64,000 bases of DNA from Prorocentrum cordatum (GCA_963575745.1 CAUYUJ010015953.1:181832-245831); one strand, 5' to 3'; shown: positions 32,946 to 44,621, counted from the stretch's first letter. Numbers and translations: made by a program. Notes: generated by a model from the letters alone, not told the origin.

Positions 32946-33500
32946 CCGCCTTAGCGCCGCTCACATTCCTTTTTAACATTTCACAGGCGTTTCGCTGAGG
33001 GAGGGCGGGCAGTTATCAACATGTGGCTCTTGCCTTAACGCCACGCAGACTAATCTTAATCATTGTGCGGTTTCACGTATGAAGGGTGTTCCGTTCTCGA
33101 AATGTGTATTTCGCCGTCTCGCCGCGCGCATTCGTTGTAAGTGCCCATCGCCTTGTCAAGGATTCTTCTGGTAGACGTCCCAGGAATGTTTTTTGTTGTA
33201 TCTGTATTTCCGTTGCGATGTAAGACGGCCAGGACACAACAGTGACGCTGCCCCGCGGTATTGAAGTTCCAGAAATGGTGTTCTGGAACGTTTCAAGAAA
33301 GCCTCTGGCGCAACAGTAACGTTGATTCGCGGCGTTGATGTTCCAAGATGGGTGTTCTGGCACGGTTCAGGGTTTCCAGACGGTTATTGTCCAACAGGGC
33401 AATTCCGCCAGTGAAAATGAATTCTTGTAGGGACTTGTGAAGAGGGAACTTGGAGGGAGGGTGTATTGCAGCATCGTTGGTGAGTCTTGGGTCTACACTG
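32940..33500 (-). repeat. Dispersed repeat with 83-bp minisatellite start, copy 2 (reversed)
   Basis: Read on the minus strand from 33500: CCAGTGTAGACCCAAGACTC, CCTCCAAGTTCCCTCTTCAC and GGAATTGCCCTGTTGGA match 24240-24370 at moderate identity. Diverged units and ACATGTGGCTCTTGCC-type sequence like the 83-bp unit follow. Confidence 0.65.
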
Positions 33501-33669
33501 GTCCTCGTCCTCCTCGTCTTCCCTCCCTCGGCGAAGGAGCAGGACAGCTCCAGCCCCCATTGCGCCTCCTGCGATGCCGAGCAGTTCCGTATTCCTGCGT
33601 TGGGGCTTGTCACACTGACATTGAGCCTCCAAGGACGAAGGGACGTGGTCCTGAGGGAATCGGGATCGT

Positions 33670-33880
33670 GAGCTATGATGTTCCAACCGACTTTAGCCTT
33701 GACCGCAAAAGGCACCAAGACAGTTCCGAAACTCGAGGCTTTTCGCGCGTCGGGCCCTGGGAGACACTCGTCGGACACTGTTTCGACACTGCTTCGCCAC
33801 TCGTTCGACACTTTTCCGGGTGCTCGGATTTCTTTGTTCTGGGATGTGGTCTCTAAGCGCGATGAGAGCAGCATAGAATC
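33670..33880 (+). repeat. Dispersed repeat shared with 25665-25862
   Basis: ATGATGTTCCAACCGACTTT, GGGAGACACTCGTCGGACAC and TTCTGGGATGTGGTCTC in the same order as the other copy. Confidence 0.75.
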
Positions 33881-34074
33881 GTGAGGTTGGTTCGCCGTGT
33901 TCGGCCTCGCGGGAAGCCTTCCAGTGTTTCGGGGGGGCCGTGGCGCAGCGACACGGGACGAGGGACAAGAGTCCTGGGGAAAGCTTTTCGGCCCAGGGTT
34001 CTCCATGGTTTTTTGTATGCTTCGGGCCAGCCTGATAGTCTGAGGAGTGGACTTCCCCAGAATCTGAAGTGGCA

Positions 34075-34208
34075 GGCTGGTTTTCCACCACCACCACCAC
34101 CAGAAGTAGGATGGGGAGGGGCTACTCCTCCTCCTCCTCCCCCTTCTCATCCTCCTCCCTTCCCCCTCCAACTTATGGTGGTGGTGGTGGTGGAAAACAG
34201 GCCCAGCC
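34075..34208. mobile_element. TIR element with triplet core, family C copy 2
   Basis: Left GGCTGGTTTTCCACCACCAC, right GTGGTGGAAAACAGGCCCAG, with AGAAGTAGG and CAACTTATGG arms. The core here is a short CTC-rich run, opposite in sense to copy 1. Confidence 0.68.
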
Positions 34209-34349
34209 CTGGTCCTGGAGTGTTCTTCGTGTGGGGTGTTCCACCCTAGAGTGTCTTCTGTTGTGTTGGGCACCTCCCGGGGGGACTTCGGCCTCTGGCC
34301 TTCGGCGAAGGGCCGGTGTTCTTGAGCCACGCTCTCATGGCCTAACTGT

Positions 34350-34524
34350 GTATCGGTCGCGCTAGCGGAGCCCTGGGGGCCGCGTTCTGTTTTAGATTTA
34401 CAGGAGGAGGAAGGGGAGGAGGAGGAAGGGGAGGAGGAGGAAGGGGAGGAGGAGGAGGAGGAGGAGGAGGAGGAGGAGGAGGAGGAGGAGGAGGGGGAGG
34501 AGGTCGCACTCATGGCCGAACTGT
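34350..34524 (+). mobile_element. Short insertion with (GGA)n tail and about 20-bp target duplication
   Basis: CGCTCTCATGGCCTAACTGT (34330-34349) and CGCACTCATGGCCGAACTGT (34505-34524) are direct repeats differing at two positions. The 155-bp insert ends in a GGA-rich run, as at 20588-20761. The end coordinate includes the second repeat. Confidence 0.5.
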
Positions 34525-34829
34525 ACGTTGGTGCAGCTTCCTGTTGCGGTCCGGCCAGGCTGGTACCGTTTGGGAAGGACGGCCTCGACGCCACGGTCGA
34601 GTCGGCACGCCATCAGATGATGCCTGTGCGTTGCCATCTATGTGGATGTTGTGTTGCTCTTGCCTGCGATGCAGCGGAGGTGTCTGGATCACGAAGGCTC
34701 AGGAGCCAGCCAGCGGCAGAGATGCTATGCAGCAGAAGTCGGACGCCCTTTTTCTGTCGGCTCGTGTATTGGACGCCGTGTGCCAGCTGGAACCACCGAT
34801 TGGGACTACTGACGCTTTGCTTATCCCCC

Positions 34830-36225
34830 CCCATCCATCTAGAAATGATGCCCAAGGCGGTTCGTATTGATCGGGGAAGCGAGGGAGCATGCAGTGTAAT
34901 AGAAAAGGGGGCCAGCGAGAAAACCGAAGATCGAGATCAGCCTGAGGACGTCCAGGACCATAAATGCCCGCGCAGATCTTTCGATGTGGAGCCTGTTGCC
35001 AGCTTACCTGGGCCATCTAGAGTCCTCTTGGGGCCATGTTAGAGGCCTTCAGGGCTCTCTTGGGGTCCTCCTGGGCTCCATCTTGCAGGCCTTGAGGGTG
35101 CTCGTGACCCAGTCAGATTCAAAGCAAAAGCCTCTTGAGGCGTCTCTGGGGCGTTTTGGACGCTCTTGGGGCCGTCTCCGAGCCCTCTTGGGCCTCTCTT
35201 GGGGCTTTCTTGGGCGATCTTGGAGCCATCTTGGGCCTCAGAAGCCCATAGGACGGGAAAAGGCTAGAAGACTTTGTAAGGACTTCGGCATCTCGGGGAC
35301 TGTGTGGCCACTTGGAGCCCTCTTGGGGCGGTCTTGGAACCTCTTGGAGCCATGTCGGAAGCTATGGAAGACGCCTGCGGCGAACTACCGCCGCCCCCTG
35401 CTTGTTGGAATCGCCCATGTGGCCGAGCGTTATGGCAAGAGCTCTGCCACGCTATCGGACCATGTGTTCGCCCAGCCGTTGTGGAAACCTTTCGGGGAAC
35501 ACTTGGGTGGGGATAGCGGGGAAGTCCAGTAGGAGGAGGAGGAGGAGGAGGAGGAGGCATCTTGGTAGCCTCTGGGGCACTCTTGGGGCCTCCTGGAAGC
35601 TTCCTGGACGCACCTGGGGTAGGCTTGGGCGGTTTCGGAGGCGTCTTGGGCGGACTTGGAGCTATCTGTGACTCCCTCGGACCGTCTTGGAGACCATCTT
35701 TAACCATCTTGGGCGAGCTTGCGGGCCATCTTGGCCGTCTTGGAGGCCACGTAGGCCAAAGCCAAGAGGATAGGATTCAGCACGCCGGGCATTCCTGTGG
35801 CAAGCCAACAGGGGGCAGCGAGTTTTGTGGCCTTCTGCCCATCCTGCCACCGTGATTGGGCTGTAGGTATGCAGCCTATTGGATATTCGCTGGGATCTCG
35901 TAGGAAACTTTGCCTCTTGGGAGGCCACTTGGGGGCCGTTTGGGAGATTCTTGGGCCCTTCTAGGAGCCTCTTGGGAGCCTCCTGGGGCCTCTTGGCTCT
36001 TGGGGGCTTCTTGGGCCCCTCTTGGGGCCTCCTGGGGGCTTCCTGGGGCGGAAGGCTCGGGTTTTCGGTTCGCGTTCCCTCTTTTGGGCCCCTTTGGGGG
36101 CCGTTTTGGGGCCCTCTTGGGCCGTCTTGGGGGCGCTCTTGGGCAGTTTGGGGCCCTCTTGGAAGCCTCTTGGGCGGTCTTGAGGCGGTCTTGGGGGCCT
36201 CTCGGGGGGAATAAAACCGATCGCA
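34830..36225 (+). repeat. CTTGGGGC-type minisatellite with shared leader
   Basis: The leader at 34838 (CCATCCATCTAGAAATGATG plus CCCA) resembles 47338-47365. From about 35010, irregular 9-12 bp units of TCTTGGGGCC / TCTTGGAGCC type dominate, broken by a (GGA) run at 35531-35558 and a non-repetitive stretch at about 35760-35900. All frames give low-complexity Gly/Leu/Ser or Pro/Arg products; none is a gene. Confidence 0.85.
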
Positions 36226-36369
36226 ACCTCTTCGGACCGTTCAGGAACCACTTCGGACCGATTACATCCACTGGAAGCGGATTGATTACGACGTCTAGGA
36301 TTCCTAGCGTAGTCCTGCAAGGGGAACGCCGGATTACAACCAGGAGTGTGTGCCTCAGCTTCCCTGGGC

Positions 36370-37200
36370 TTGAAAGACTCTTGTGGATTCCCGCAGGATT
36401 CTTGAGGATCTTTGCGGGTGCCTGAAGGATTCCCAAGAAGGATTCTTGAGGATTCCTGAGGGATGCTTGAAGTTTCGTGAGGATTCTTGCGGATACATGA
36501 AGGCCTGAAGGATTCTAAGGATTCCAGGGGGGTTCTCGAGGGTTATTGAGGATTCTTGTGGATTCTTGAAGGATCCCTGAAGGATTCTTGAGGGAGGGTT
36601 CATGAGGGCTTCTGAAAGTCTCTTGAGGATTTCCTGGGGGGTTCTTGCGGAGTCCTGAAGGATCCCGAAGGGTTCTGCCGGATTTCTGAGGGTTCTTGAG
36701 GATATCTATCGATTCCTGAAGGATTCCTGAAGGTTTCGTGAGGTTTCATGTGGGATTCTTGACAGTTCTTGATGATTGCCTGAGAGCTCCTTGGGGATCC
36801 CTGAAGGAATCCGGAAGCATGCTCTAGCATCATTGAGGATTATTGCCGGTTCTTGAGAATTGCTGACAGTTTCTTCTGGATTACTGACAGTTCTTCTGGA
36901 TTACTGACAGTTTCTTCTGGATTCCTGGAGTTTCCTGCAGGATTCGTGCAGGATTCCTGGAGGTTGCTTGCGGCATTCCTAAAAAGGATCCCTGGAGGAT
37001 CCGCACAGGGTGCCTGAAGGACTCCTGAAGGTTCCTGATGGATCCCTGCAGGATTCCTGAAGGATCCCTGAAGGATTCCTGAAGTATTCTTGGAGGGTTC
37101 CTGCAGGATTCCTGCAGGATTCCTGAAGGATTGCTGGAGGATCCTTGGAGGATTCCTGAAGGATCCTACATCGGATTCCTGAGGGATTCCTGATTCTTGG
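36370..37200. repeat. GGATTCCTGAA-type minisatellite
   Basis: About 830 bp of 10-12 bp units (GGATTCCTGAA, GGATTCTTGAG, GATCCCTGAA). Confidence 0.9.
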
Positions 37201-37394
37201 GGGATTCCTGCAGGCCTCCAGGGGCCAGAGCACGAAACGGGCCGCCAGGGGCCAAAGGACGTCCTCCCGTGGCGTCGTCATTCCTCATGCGTTCTCCGTC
37301 GTGGTCGTGCTGTCAGTCGCCCGTCGTCAGTGGTCCGTCGTCGCCGTGCTCTCGCGTGTGCGCGCCGACGCCCGTGGGGAATGGGAATAGAGGG

Positions 37395-37770
37395 AGGTGT
37401 AGGAGGAGAGGGAGGAAGAGGAGGAAAATGATGAGGAAGAGGAGGATGAGGAGGAGGAGGAGGAGTAGGAGGAGGAGGAGGAGGAGGAGGGAGGGGGAGG
37501 AGGTGATGGGGGAGGAAGAGGACCATTTGGATGAGGAGGGGAGGGTGATGAGGACAATATGATGGTTATGATGATGATGATGCTGATGATGATGATGATG
37601 ATGATGATGGTGATGATGACGATGTTGATGATGATGATGAGGATAAATTTGGGGAGTATGGTAATGATTATGATGATAATGCTGCTGCTGATGATGATGC
37701 TGATGATGATTTTGATGATGCTGCTGATGATGATGATGGTGATGATGATGCTGATGATGGTGATGGTGGG
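37395..37770. repeat. (GGA)n then (GAT)n arrays
   Basis: GGA-rich to about 37500, then GATGAT-rich from 37560 to 37770. Confidence 0.9.
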
Positions 37771-38104
37771 AAAGGGGGTGGTGATGACGAGGGGGATGTG
37801 GAGGGCGAAGCGGGACCAAGGGGCGAGCTGTCCGGTGTTTAAGGAGACGCACGGAGGGAAGTCAATTTTCTCAGCCTGTAATTCCCCCAACTCTAAGCAT
37901 GGGAGTAGGGCAAATTCGCATGCTTGGAAAAAATGAGGCGCCAGGATCTCGGGATTTGTTCATCCCGAGCTCGTCTCGATTCGGTCCGATGGCCCCACTC
38001 GATGCCGACGGATCTTCTCCTGCCTCAGTGCTGCGCCACTTCGCGTGCGAGGTGGCGGGCGGCGCCCTCGTGTCCGCGCCCGGCGTCGGAGTGAGGAGCC
38101 CTGG

Positions 38105-38212
38105 CTGGCGTCGTCGTCGTCGTCTCCGTCATCGTCGCCGTCGGCCTCTTCGTCATCGTCCTCGTCGTTAGTTCCGTCGCCGCCCGTCACCGTCGTCGAC
38201 GACTTCGTCAAT

Positions 38213-38243
<31 letters not shown>

Positions 38244-38345
38244 GTGACGCCAGCGACGTCGCCAGCGTCGTCGCCGAGGTCGTCGTTGCCGTCGTTGACG
38301 GTGCCGTCGTCGCCGTTGTCAGCGCTGCCGTCGTCGTGAGCGCCG
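38105..38345. repeat. (GTC)n array
   Basis: Imperfect GTC triplets. From 38350 to 39000 no gene was recognised; CAGTGGCCTCGCCCTCG appears twice (about 38543 and 38661). Confidence 0.85.
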
Positions 38346-39004
38346 TCGCTGCCTTTCGGAGCGGAGGCCCCGTCGCGGCCGCCGTGGGCGCGGTGCCCCG
38401 CGAGGAGCTGCGACTGGTGGCCGGACGACCTGTTCGAGGGCGCGGGGCTGGTGCCCATGTGGCACTGGAGCTCCGCGGGCGAGGCCGAGGGGGTGCCGCG
38501 GCGGGGGCCGCGTGCACAGCCGGTGCTGCTGCGGCTTGCGTGCAGTGGCCTCGCCCTCGGGGCCTCGGGGCGCTGTTTCCTCTTGCGGCCCCCCTGCGAG
38601 CTCTGCCCCCCCGCGGGTCCAGTCGGTGACAACCCCGCGGGGGTGCACCTGCTGCTTCCGTGCAGTGGCCTCGCCCTCGAGGCATCGCGGAGTCGACCTC
38701 TCGCGCGACGCCTGCGAGCCGTACACCGCAGGCGCATTATGTAAGAAGCCGTCCTGCCAGGGATTTTCTTATCCCCGATGGCCCCCGGGACCCGCAGAAG
38801 CTCCGCGGACCCTTAAAGATCGACGAATCAAATGCCCCATGCTTTCTTATAGCAAGACTTATAGTCGTGGGTGCCTGCTGTACCCCCTGCCGGTCCGATT
38901 GACGCTCGGCCTCGGGTATGGGACACCTCGGCTGCAGGCATTCTTCAACGTTTGAAACCTGGCTGGATTTTCAGACATTTGGCCCGCAGGGGTAAGGTTC
39001 CCGT

Positions 39005-39180
39005 GAATGGCATTTGTATGTGTGTATTGCGACGGCCTTGCGGCCACTGCCGCCGACCTTGAAGGCGGAACCTCCCCCAGTACCCCCCGCTGGCGACCCC
39101 CCCCCCGGGACCCCCCAGAACCCCCTCGGGAACCCATGGGGTAGCATTGTGACCCGGCACCCCGCCCCCCCCCGGCAGGG
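39005..39180 (+). repeat. Dispersed repeat shared with 13955-14120, copy 2
   Basis: GACGGCCTTGCGGCCACTGC, CTTGAAGGCGGAACCTCC and CCCGCTGGCGACCC in the same order as copy 1. Confidence 0.7.
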
Positions 39181-39669
39181 AAGGGATCAAAAAGAAGCGG
39201 CTTCCCTGCCACTCAACTGCGAAATGCTTCAACTTCCTTGCGCCTCAATTTCCCCCATTACCTTGGGACTGACGACGACGACGACGACAGTGTCTTCCAC
39301 ACGCCGAGGGGTCGGCACATTTTTCATATTCTACGTATGTCGCCGAGCCGTTGGTTCCGACGCGCGGCCTGACGTCTTGGGGAGGGCGCCTCGGCCACCG
39401 GGGCAGACGTGCCGTCGCGCTAGCGTCTTCTACTTGGGCGCGGGGCGCAGGGCTTGCCGTGGGTTTGCCGTGGTGTCGGCGTCGTCCAATTGGGCGCGTC
39501 CAGAACAAACGGCGCGGCGACATATGCACGCATGTTTCTCCAAGCAGAGCTTGCCTGTGTAGGGGTCCTAGCGGGTCATATGGTTAGGTGAGGTATGGCG
39601 CCGACTTCGGCGGCACGCATGGGTGCCCGGGTGCCCGGGTACCTGGGTGCCTGCCTGGGTGCCCCGGTG

Positions 39670-39912
39670 CCGGGTAGCCTTACAGCCCTACAGCCCCATA
39701 ATCTTATGGCCTTCTACCCCTATAGCCCTATAGCCCCTATTGACCCAATAGCCCGATGTCCCTATGGCCATATAGCCCTATAGCCTTATAGCCGTATAGC
39801 CCTATAGCCCTATAGCCCTATAGCCCTGTAGCCCTATAGCCCTATAGCCCCAGAGCCTTATAGCCCTATAGCCCTGAAGCCGTATAGCCCCATTGCCCTA
39901 TAGCCCTAAACA
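39670..39912. repeat. CTATAGCC 8-bp minisatellite
   Basis: About 28 units of CTATAGCC and variants. From 39912 to 40560 no gene was recognised. Confidence 0.9.
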
Positions 39913-40564
39913 AATTCGGATTGGGCTTCTCTCCTGTATCATTATGTACTTGATATGTAAAGCACTGCTACTGGAAACAAGTAACTTCGGGGAAGCTGCA
40001 GTATTATGCAGGAGAACGCCGCCGCGCGTGAAGTCGCGGCGATGGGTGCTGGGATAATGTGCAAGAGCGCAAATTCGGCATGGAAGTGTCTTTACATGTT
40101 TTGCCGCATCGGAGCCTCTGGGCTTTTCAGATGCATTTGTTTCGTGACGTGGCTCCCTTGGATGTTGACCTCTTTTCGGGGACCGTCTTTTCATCCCGAG
40201 CCGTTGTTGGCGCTCGTTTGTGGACGGCCCCGGGACCAGGAATGCCCCCCAGAGACCGAGAACTTGGAACATTCAGCCGCCGTGATTGTTGTTTTGAGCT
40301 CGCCCAGGTTTGAGGGTCGAACTGAACTGCTGGCCGATCGAAGGAGGCGGATCGGCATCAGCCCGACTTTCTTATTCTTCAACAACTGTGTGCCCCCCCC
40401 CCCCCCACCGCCCCAGAGGCGACGCGCGTGCTCAGAAATCTTGTAGCGTATGTTGGATGGCGAGCGCGCCTGGGCAACGATGTGCTATCATATGTTTGTG
40501 CTGTGTGTTCAGTTCGGCTGTGCGTTTCCTAGGGGGGCGCGAAGTTATAGTATGTCCTCCTGCG

Positions 40565-40835
40565 TTCCAGTGGGAGGAGGAGACGTAGGATGAGTAGGAG
40601 GAGAAGGAGGAGGAGGTGGTGGAGGAGGAGGAGGAGGAGAGGGTGGCCTCGTCTCCACTAGCCGATCGACGGATGAGAGGGAGAGGGAGGAGGAGGAGGA
40701 GGAGGAGGAGGAGGAAGAGGAGGAGGAGACGGAGAGGGTGGCCTCGTCTCCACTAGCCGATCAACGGATGAGAGGGAGAGGGAGGAGGAGGAGGAGGAGG
40801 AGGAGGAGGAGGAGGAGGAGGAGGAGGTGAAGGTC
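40565..40835. repeat. (GGA)n arrays with a 96-bp duplication
   Basis: GGTGGCCTCGTCTCCACTAG plus CCGATC occurs twice, each copy followed by GGATGAGAGGGAGAGGGAGG and a GGA run. Confidence 0.85.
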
Positions 40836-41217
40836 TCTTAGATCTGGGCGGAGCATTTGTTTCACACTGGGCGTTTTCGCTCATTGTCGAGCCCTGCGCC
40901 ATCACATATCGATCCGGCTCGAACAATGCCGCAGAAAGAATAGGGTTTAGGGATCCGGTCGTGATTTGTCGCGATCTGACATTTTGATTCGCAACGTCGG
41001 ATCTCCGGTGATCATGGCTAAGCCTGTGTTGTGCCAGTGGGGGGCGCCCATTGCCTGGGGCGAAGCTGGATTCGCATCCTGATATGGAGGTTGTTAGACA
41101 GGCGCCCGCCCTGACTACGCAGCCCCTCAAGAGCTTTGCGCTACTTGCCTGGTAAACATGCTGTTGGCACCTGTTGGCACGTGCTGCTCGCACGTGCTGG
41201 GATGTGCTGCTGGCGCC

Positions 41218-41295
41218 TGAGGAGGAGGAGGAGGACTTGGAGTTGCAGGAGGAGGAGGAGGAGGAGGAGGAGGAGGAGGAGGAGGAGGCGATGAA
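41218..41295. repeat. (GGA)n array
   Basis: Short GGA tract. Sequence from 40840 to 41480 shows no gene. Confidence 0.85.
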
Positions 41296-41480
41296 GGAGA
41301 AGGAGCGAGGCCTCGTCATCGACAGCACCGCCCCGCGCCTCGCTGGCTCAGGCGGCCCCCCTGCAGGGCCATCGCCGGCCTCTCGGCGCACCTCCCCCGG
41401 TCGAAGCCGCACGCCAAAGCGCGTGTGGCGTTCCTGTGCGCCGCTGTGGGCCGCTGGCCAGCTGGATCCCGACCCGTTCG

Positions 41481-41644
41481 TTAAGTCGGGCACGCCCTCT
41501 ACAGGAGGAATACTCCCAACGAGTCAAACAGTAGTCTCGGGACGATTTTTGTTGAGCATGTTTCTTGTATTGTTTTGGGGCGTTTTCTGTGTATTTTTAG
41601 ATATTCGCCAAAAATCCGCCAGCACGGGGACATGCCCGACCTAA
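41481..41644. mobile_element. TIR element, family A copy 5
   Basis: Left TTAAGTCGGGCACGCCCTCT, right GGGGACATGCCCGACCTAA. The flanks CCCGTTCG and CCTGTTCG may be an 8-bp target duplication with one mismatch. The interior is AT-rich with GGGACGATTTTTGTTGAGC. Confidence 0.78.
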
Positions 41645-41777
41645 CCTGTTCGCGACCGAGCTCGGCTGCGCGCCGCGGGCAGCAATGGAAGACCCGGGCC
41701 GGGGCTACGCCAGCGAGGCTCCTGGAGATCCCCTGCCCTCCTGGGGAGGCGTAGAAGCTATGCAGCCACACGCAGAA

Positions 41778-42360
41778 GGGGGGAGGAGGAGGAGGAGGAG
41801 GAGGAGGAGGAGGAGGAGGAGGAGGAGGAGGAGGAGGAGGAGGAGGAGGAGGAGGAGGAGGAGAGGAGGAGAGGAGGAGGAGGAGGAGGAGGGAGGAGAG
41901 GAGGAGGAGGAGGAGGAGGAGGAGGAGGAGGAGAGAGGAGGAGGAGGGAGGAGGAGGAGGAGGAGGAGGAGGAGGAGGAGGAGGAGGAGGAGGAGGGAGG
42001 AGGAGGAGGGGGAGGAGGAGGAGGAGGAGGAGGAGGAGGAGGAGTGGTGGTGGTGGTGGTGGTTGTGGTGGTGGTGGGATGTGGTGGTGGTGGTGGTGGT
42101 GGTGGGTTGTGGTGATGGTGGTGGTGGTGGTGGTGACGGTGGTGGTGGGTGGTGGTGTGGTGGTTTGTGGTGGTGGTGGTAGTTCTGGTGGTGGTGGGGT
42201 GTGGTGGTGGTGGTGGCGTTTTTGGAGGATGTGGTGGTGTAGTGTTTGTGGTGATGGTGGTGATTGTGGTGGTGGTGGTGGGTTGTATTGGTGGTGGCGG
42301 TGGTGGTGGCGGTGGTGGCGGTGTGGTGGTCTGTGGTGGTGGTGTGATGGTGGAGTGTCC
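41778..42360. repeat. (GGA)n array passing into (GGT)n
   Basis: GGA triplets from 41778 to 42043, then GGT/GTG triplets to about 42355. All long Arg/Glu/Gly/Trp/Val and Pro/Thr/Ser frames here are by-products. Confidence 0.95.
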
Positions 42361-42529
42361 TTCGGGTCTTTCCGCCACCGTGTCTTGGCTTTGGGTCAGA
42401 GTTCTAATGGATGCCTCTTGTGGTCTCGTCAGATGGGTCTCGGGGACGTCTGAGGAGCATTTGAGAAGCCTCGTGGACCTTCCTAAGGGCCTCTCGGTGG
42501 CTTCTGGGGGGGCGACGGCTCGATATGGC

Positions 42530-42800
42530 GATTTGCGCTTCCCCTCTGAGGCCTCTGGGCCCTCTTTGGTCATCGTCGCTGCGTCCCTGCCGTCGGCGCT
42601 GCTGGCCGCCGCCAGCGCCGGCGCCGGCGCCGGCGCGGGGGGGGGTTGGACCCCCCCCCACCCCACCTTCTCCTGGGTCCTCTCTGGTCATCGTGGCTGC
42701 GTCCCCGCCGTCGGCGTTGCTGGCCACCGCCAGCGCCGGCGCCGGCGCCGGCGCCGGGGGTGGCGGGGGGTGGTGGGTTTGGACCCCCCCCCCTAAAAAG
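42530..42800. repeat. Tandem duplication of about 120 bp
   Basis: CTCTGGTCATCGTGGCTGCG, CCGTCGGCGTTGCTGGCC and CGCCAGCGCCGGCGCCGGCG occur in both halves, each followed by a G-run then TTGGACCCCCC. Confidence 0.75.
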
Positions 42801-42944
42801 GGGGGGGGTTCGGGAGGGAGGGTTTTTAGGGGGGAGGTCCTCCTGGTTCTGATCGACGGCGTCGAATGTTGGGGGGGGGCCACCCCCCGGTTCGAAACTC
42901 GCCGCCGAATGTTCCCAAGGCAAGCGCCCTTGAAACGCGCTCTC

Positions 42945-43630
42945 TTGTATATATGTGCACACGCATGTATGCATGCATGTATGTATGTTTGTATGTGTGT
43001 ATGTATGTACATATGTATGCACGTAGGTGTATGTGCGTACATGCATGCATACATGCATATGCATATATGTATGTTTGTATAAGAGTAGATGCATGCATTA
43101 ACTGCTGCATGGATGCATGTATGTATGTATGTATGAAGGTATGTATGTGTGCAGTTAGCCATGTATTCACGTGTTGACGTATGCGTTTATGTATGTGTGT
43201 GCATGTATGCCGTGTTGCTTGTATGCATGTGTGTTTGTTTGGGTGTATGTGTGTACGTGTGTATGTATGCACGTAGGCATGTAGGTGTGCTTGTGTGTAC
43301 ATGTGTACATGTGTATGTGTGTATGTGCGCATGTATGTTTGTTGTTACGCATGCATGTATGAACATACATGTTTGCATATATATGTATATCTGTATGCAT
43401 GGTCTAGATGTACACCTGTATGTAGGTAGACAGGTCTGTTTGTACGTATGTGTGTCTGCACGTATGTGTGTATGTATACATACGTGTGTAGGCATGCACA
43501 TGCATGGGTGTAGATGTAAACATGTGTCAGCATATGTATTGCAATGTGTAAATGTAGGTGTAAGAGTGAATCAACATGTGCATGCAACTGTACATGTATA
43601 TGTATAGGTATATGTATACGCATATACATC
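42945..43630. repeat. TATG/TGTG-rich alternating purine-pyrimidine tract
   Basis: About 680 bp of degenerate TGTATG units. It reads as Cys/Met/Val or His/Tyr/Thr in every frame and has Z-DNA-forming potential. Confidence 0.9.
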
Positions 43631-43797
43631 GTCTACGTACCCAAATCCCCCTTGCCGGGGGTAGCTCCTGCGTGCAGCTGGCGGGTGGCCGTCCGCAGAT
43701 GGTGGCCGAGGTCGCGAGCGCCAGGTCCTGCCTGTCTGGCTGCCCCGGCCGTCCTGGCTCTCGCTCTCTCTTCTGCAGTTCTTCGCCCGCCCCCCCC

Positions 43798-43902
43798 TCC
43801 TCCGCCCTCCTCCTCCTCCTCCTCCTCCTCCTCCTCCTCCTCCTCCTCCGCCCTCCTCCTCCTCCTCCTCCTCCTCCTCCTCCTCCTCCTCCTCCTCCTA
43901 CA
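43798..43902. repeat. (CCT)n array
   Basis: Two CCT blocks separated by CGCCCTC. Confidence 0.92.
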
Positions 43903-44054
43903 GTTGATTCTGTCGCTGTGCCCCCTCCGCCGGCCCACGCTTCAGGGGCAGCGTCGGGGGGGGGGGGGGGCGGGCGGTCCCGGGAGGGACCCCTCGATCC
44001 CCAATCGCCCACCAATCGCCCCTTCCTCGCCATCGGGGCCTTGGCCCCCACCTC

Positions 44055-44244
44055 AGGGGCGGAAAAGAGGGGGGTGATGACTAGGGGGGGTGGATATCAT
44101 GGCGTGGGCCATGATATTTCCCCAGATCTCATGGCGCCTCTTCTTATTTCATTACGTCCCTGGCCCCCCCGCTGGGCCGCGCACATGCCGCCGGTCATGA
44201 TTTGCACCCCCCCTCTTGGACACCCCCCTCTTGGCCGCTCCCGA
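44055..44244 (+). mobile_element. 190-bp TIR element, family D copy 2
   Basis: Same length, orientation and centre (TGGCGCCTCTTCTTATTTCA) as 18831-19020. CCACCTC stands directly on both sides, a 7-bp target-site duplication. The left end AGGGGCGGAAAAGAGGGGGG is inverted, imperfectly, against the right end. Confidence 0.8.
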
Positions 44245-44621
44245 CCACCTCCTCCCAGGACAGGAGCGCGCGGTGCGGTGCTATCGGGGGCCAATCGCCG
44301 ATCTATCGGCGATGCGTCGCCGATTCCAGGTCGACACTTCCCTACCTGAGACCTGAGCCGGTCCCCCCCTTATTCCCTCCCCCCGAGCTTGTATCATCGC
44401 TTGCCTGCGTGCCCGCGGAGGCTGAGAAGGTAGCGGGGTGTTCCTCGCCCCTCTTCCATCCGATCCCGTGCTCGGTATTGGGTTCGCGCTCCAGAATCTG
44501 TACACCGCCCAGTTTGCGGGCAAACGCCCAGCGCTGCGCGCTCCCGGATATCCGACGATGTTTTTTTGTTAGATGCGCGGCCCAGAGGTCCCGACCCACT
44601 CCTGGAGGGGTAGTTTCCCGC

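Noticed and set aside
33293-34594. 433-codon minus-strand frame with a poly-Ser segment
   Set aside because: It crosses a family C element, a GGA array and two dispersed repeats; no conserved domain.
35961-36436. Pro/Lys/Arg-rich or Gly/Leu/Trp-rich proteins in the CTTGGGGC minisatellite
   Set aside because: Every frame is open and low in complexity; the same products arise at 47.5-48.1 and 50.8-51.3 kb.
39670-39912. Internal telomere-like repeat
   Set aside because: The CTATAGCC unit does not resemble the TTTAGGG-type telomere expected in dinoflagellates.
42404-43629. Cys/Met/Tyr- or His/Thr-rich frames at 42.9-43.6 kb
   Set aside because: By-products of degenerate TGTATG units.
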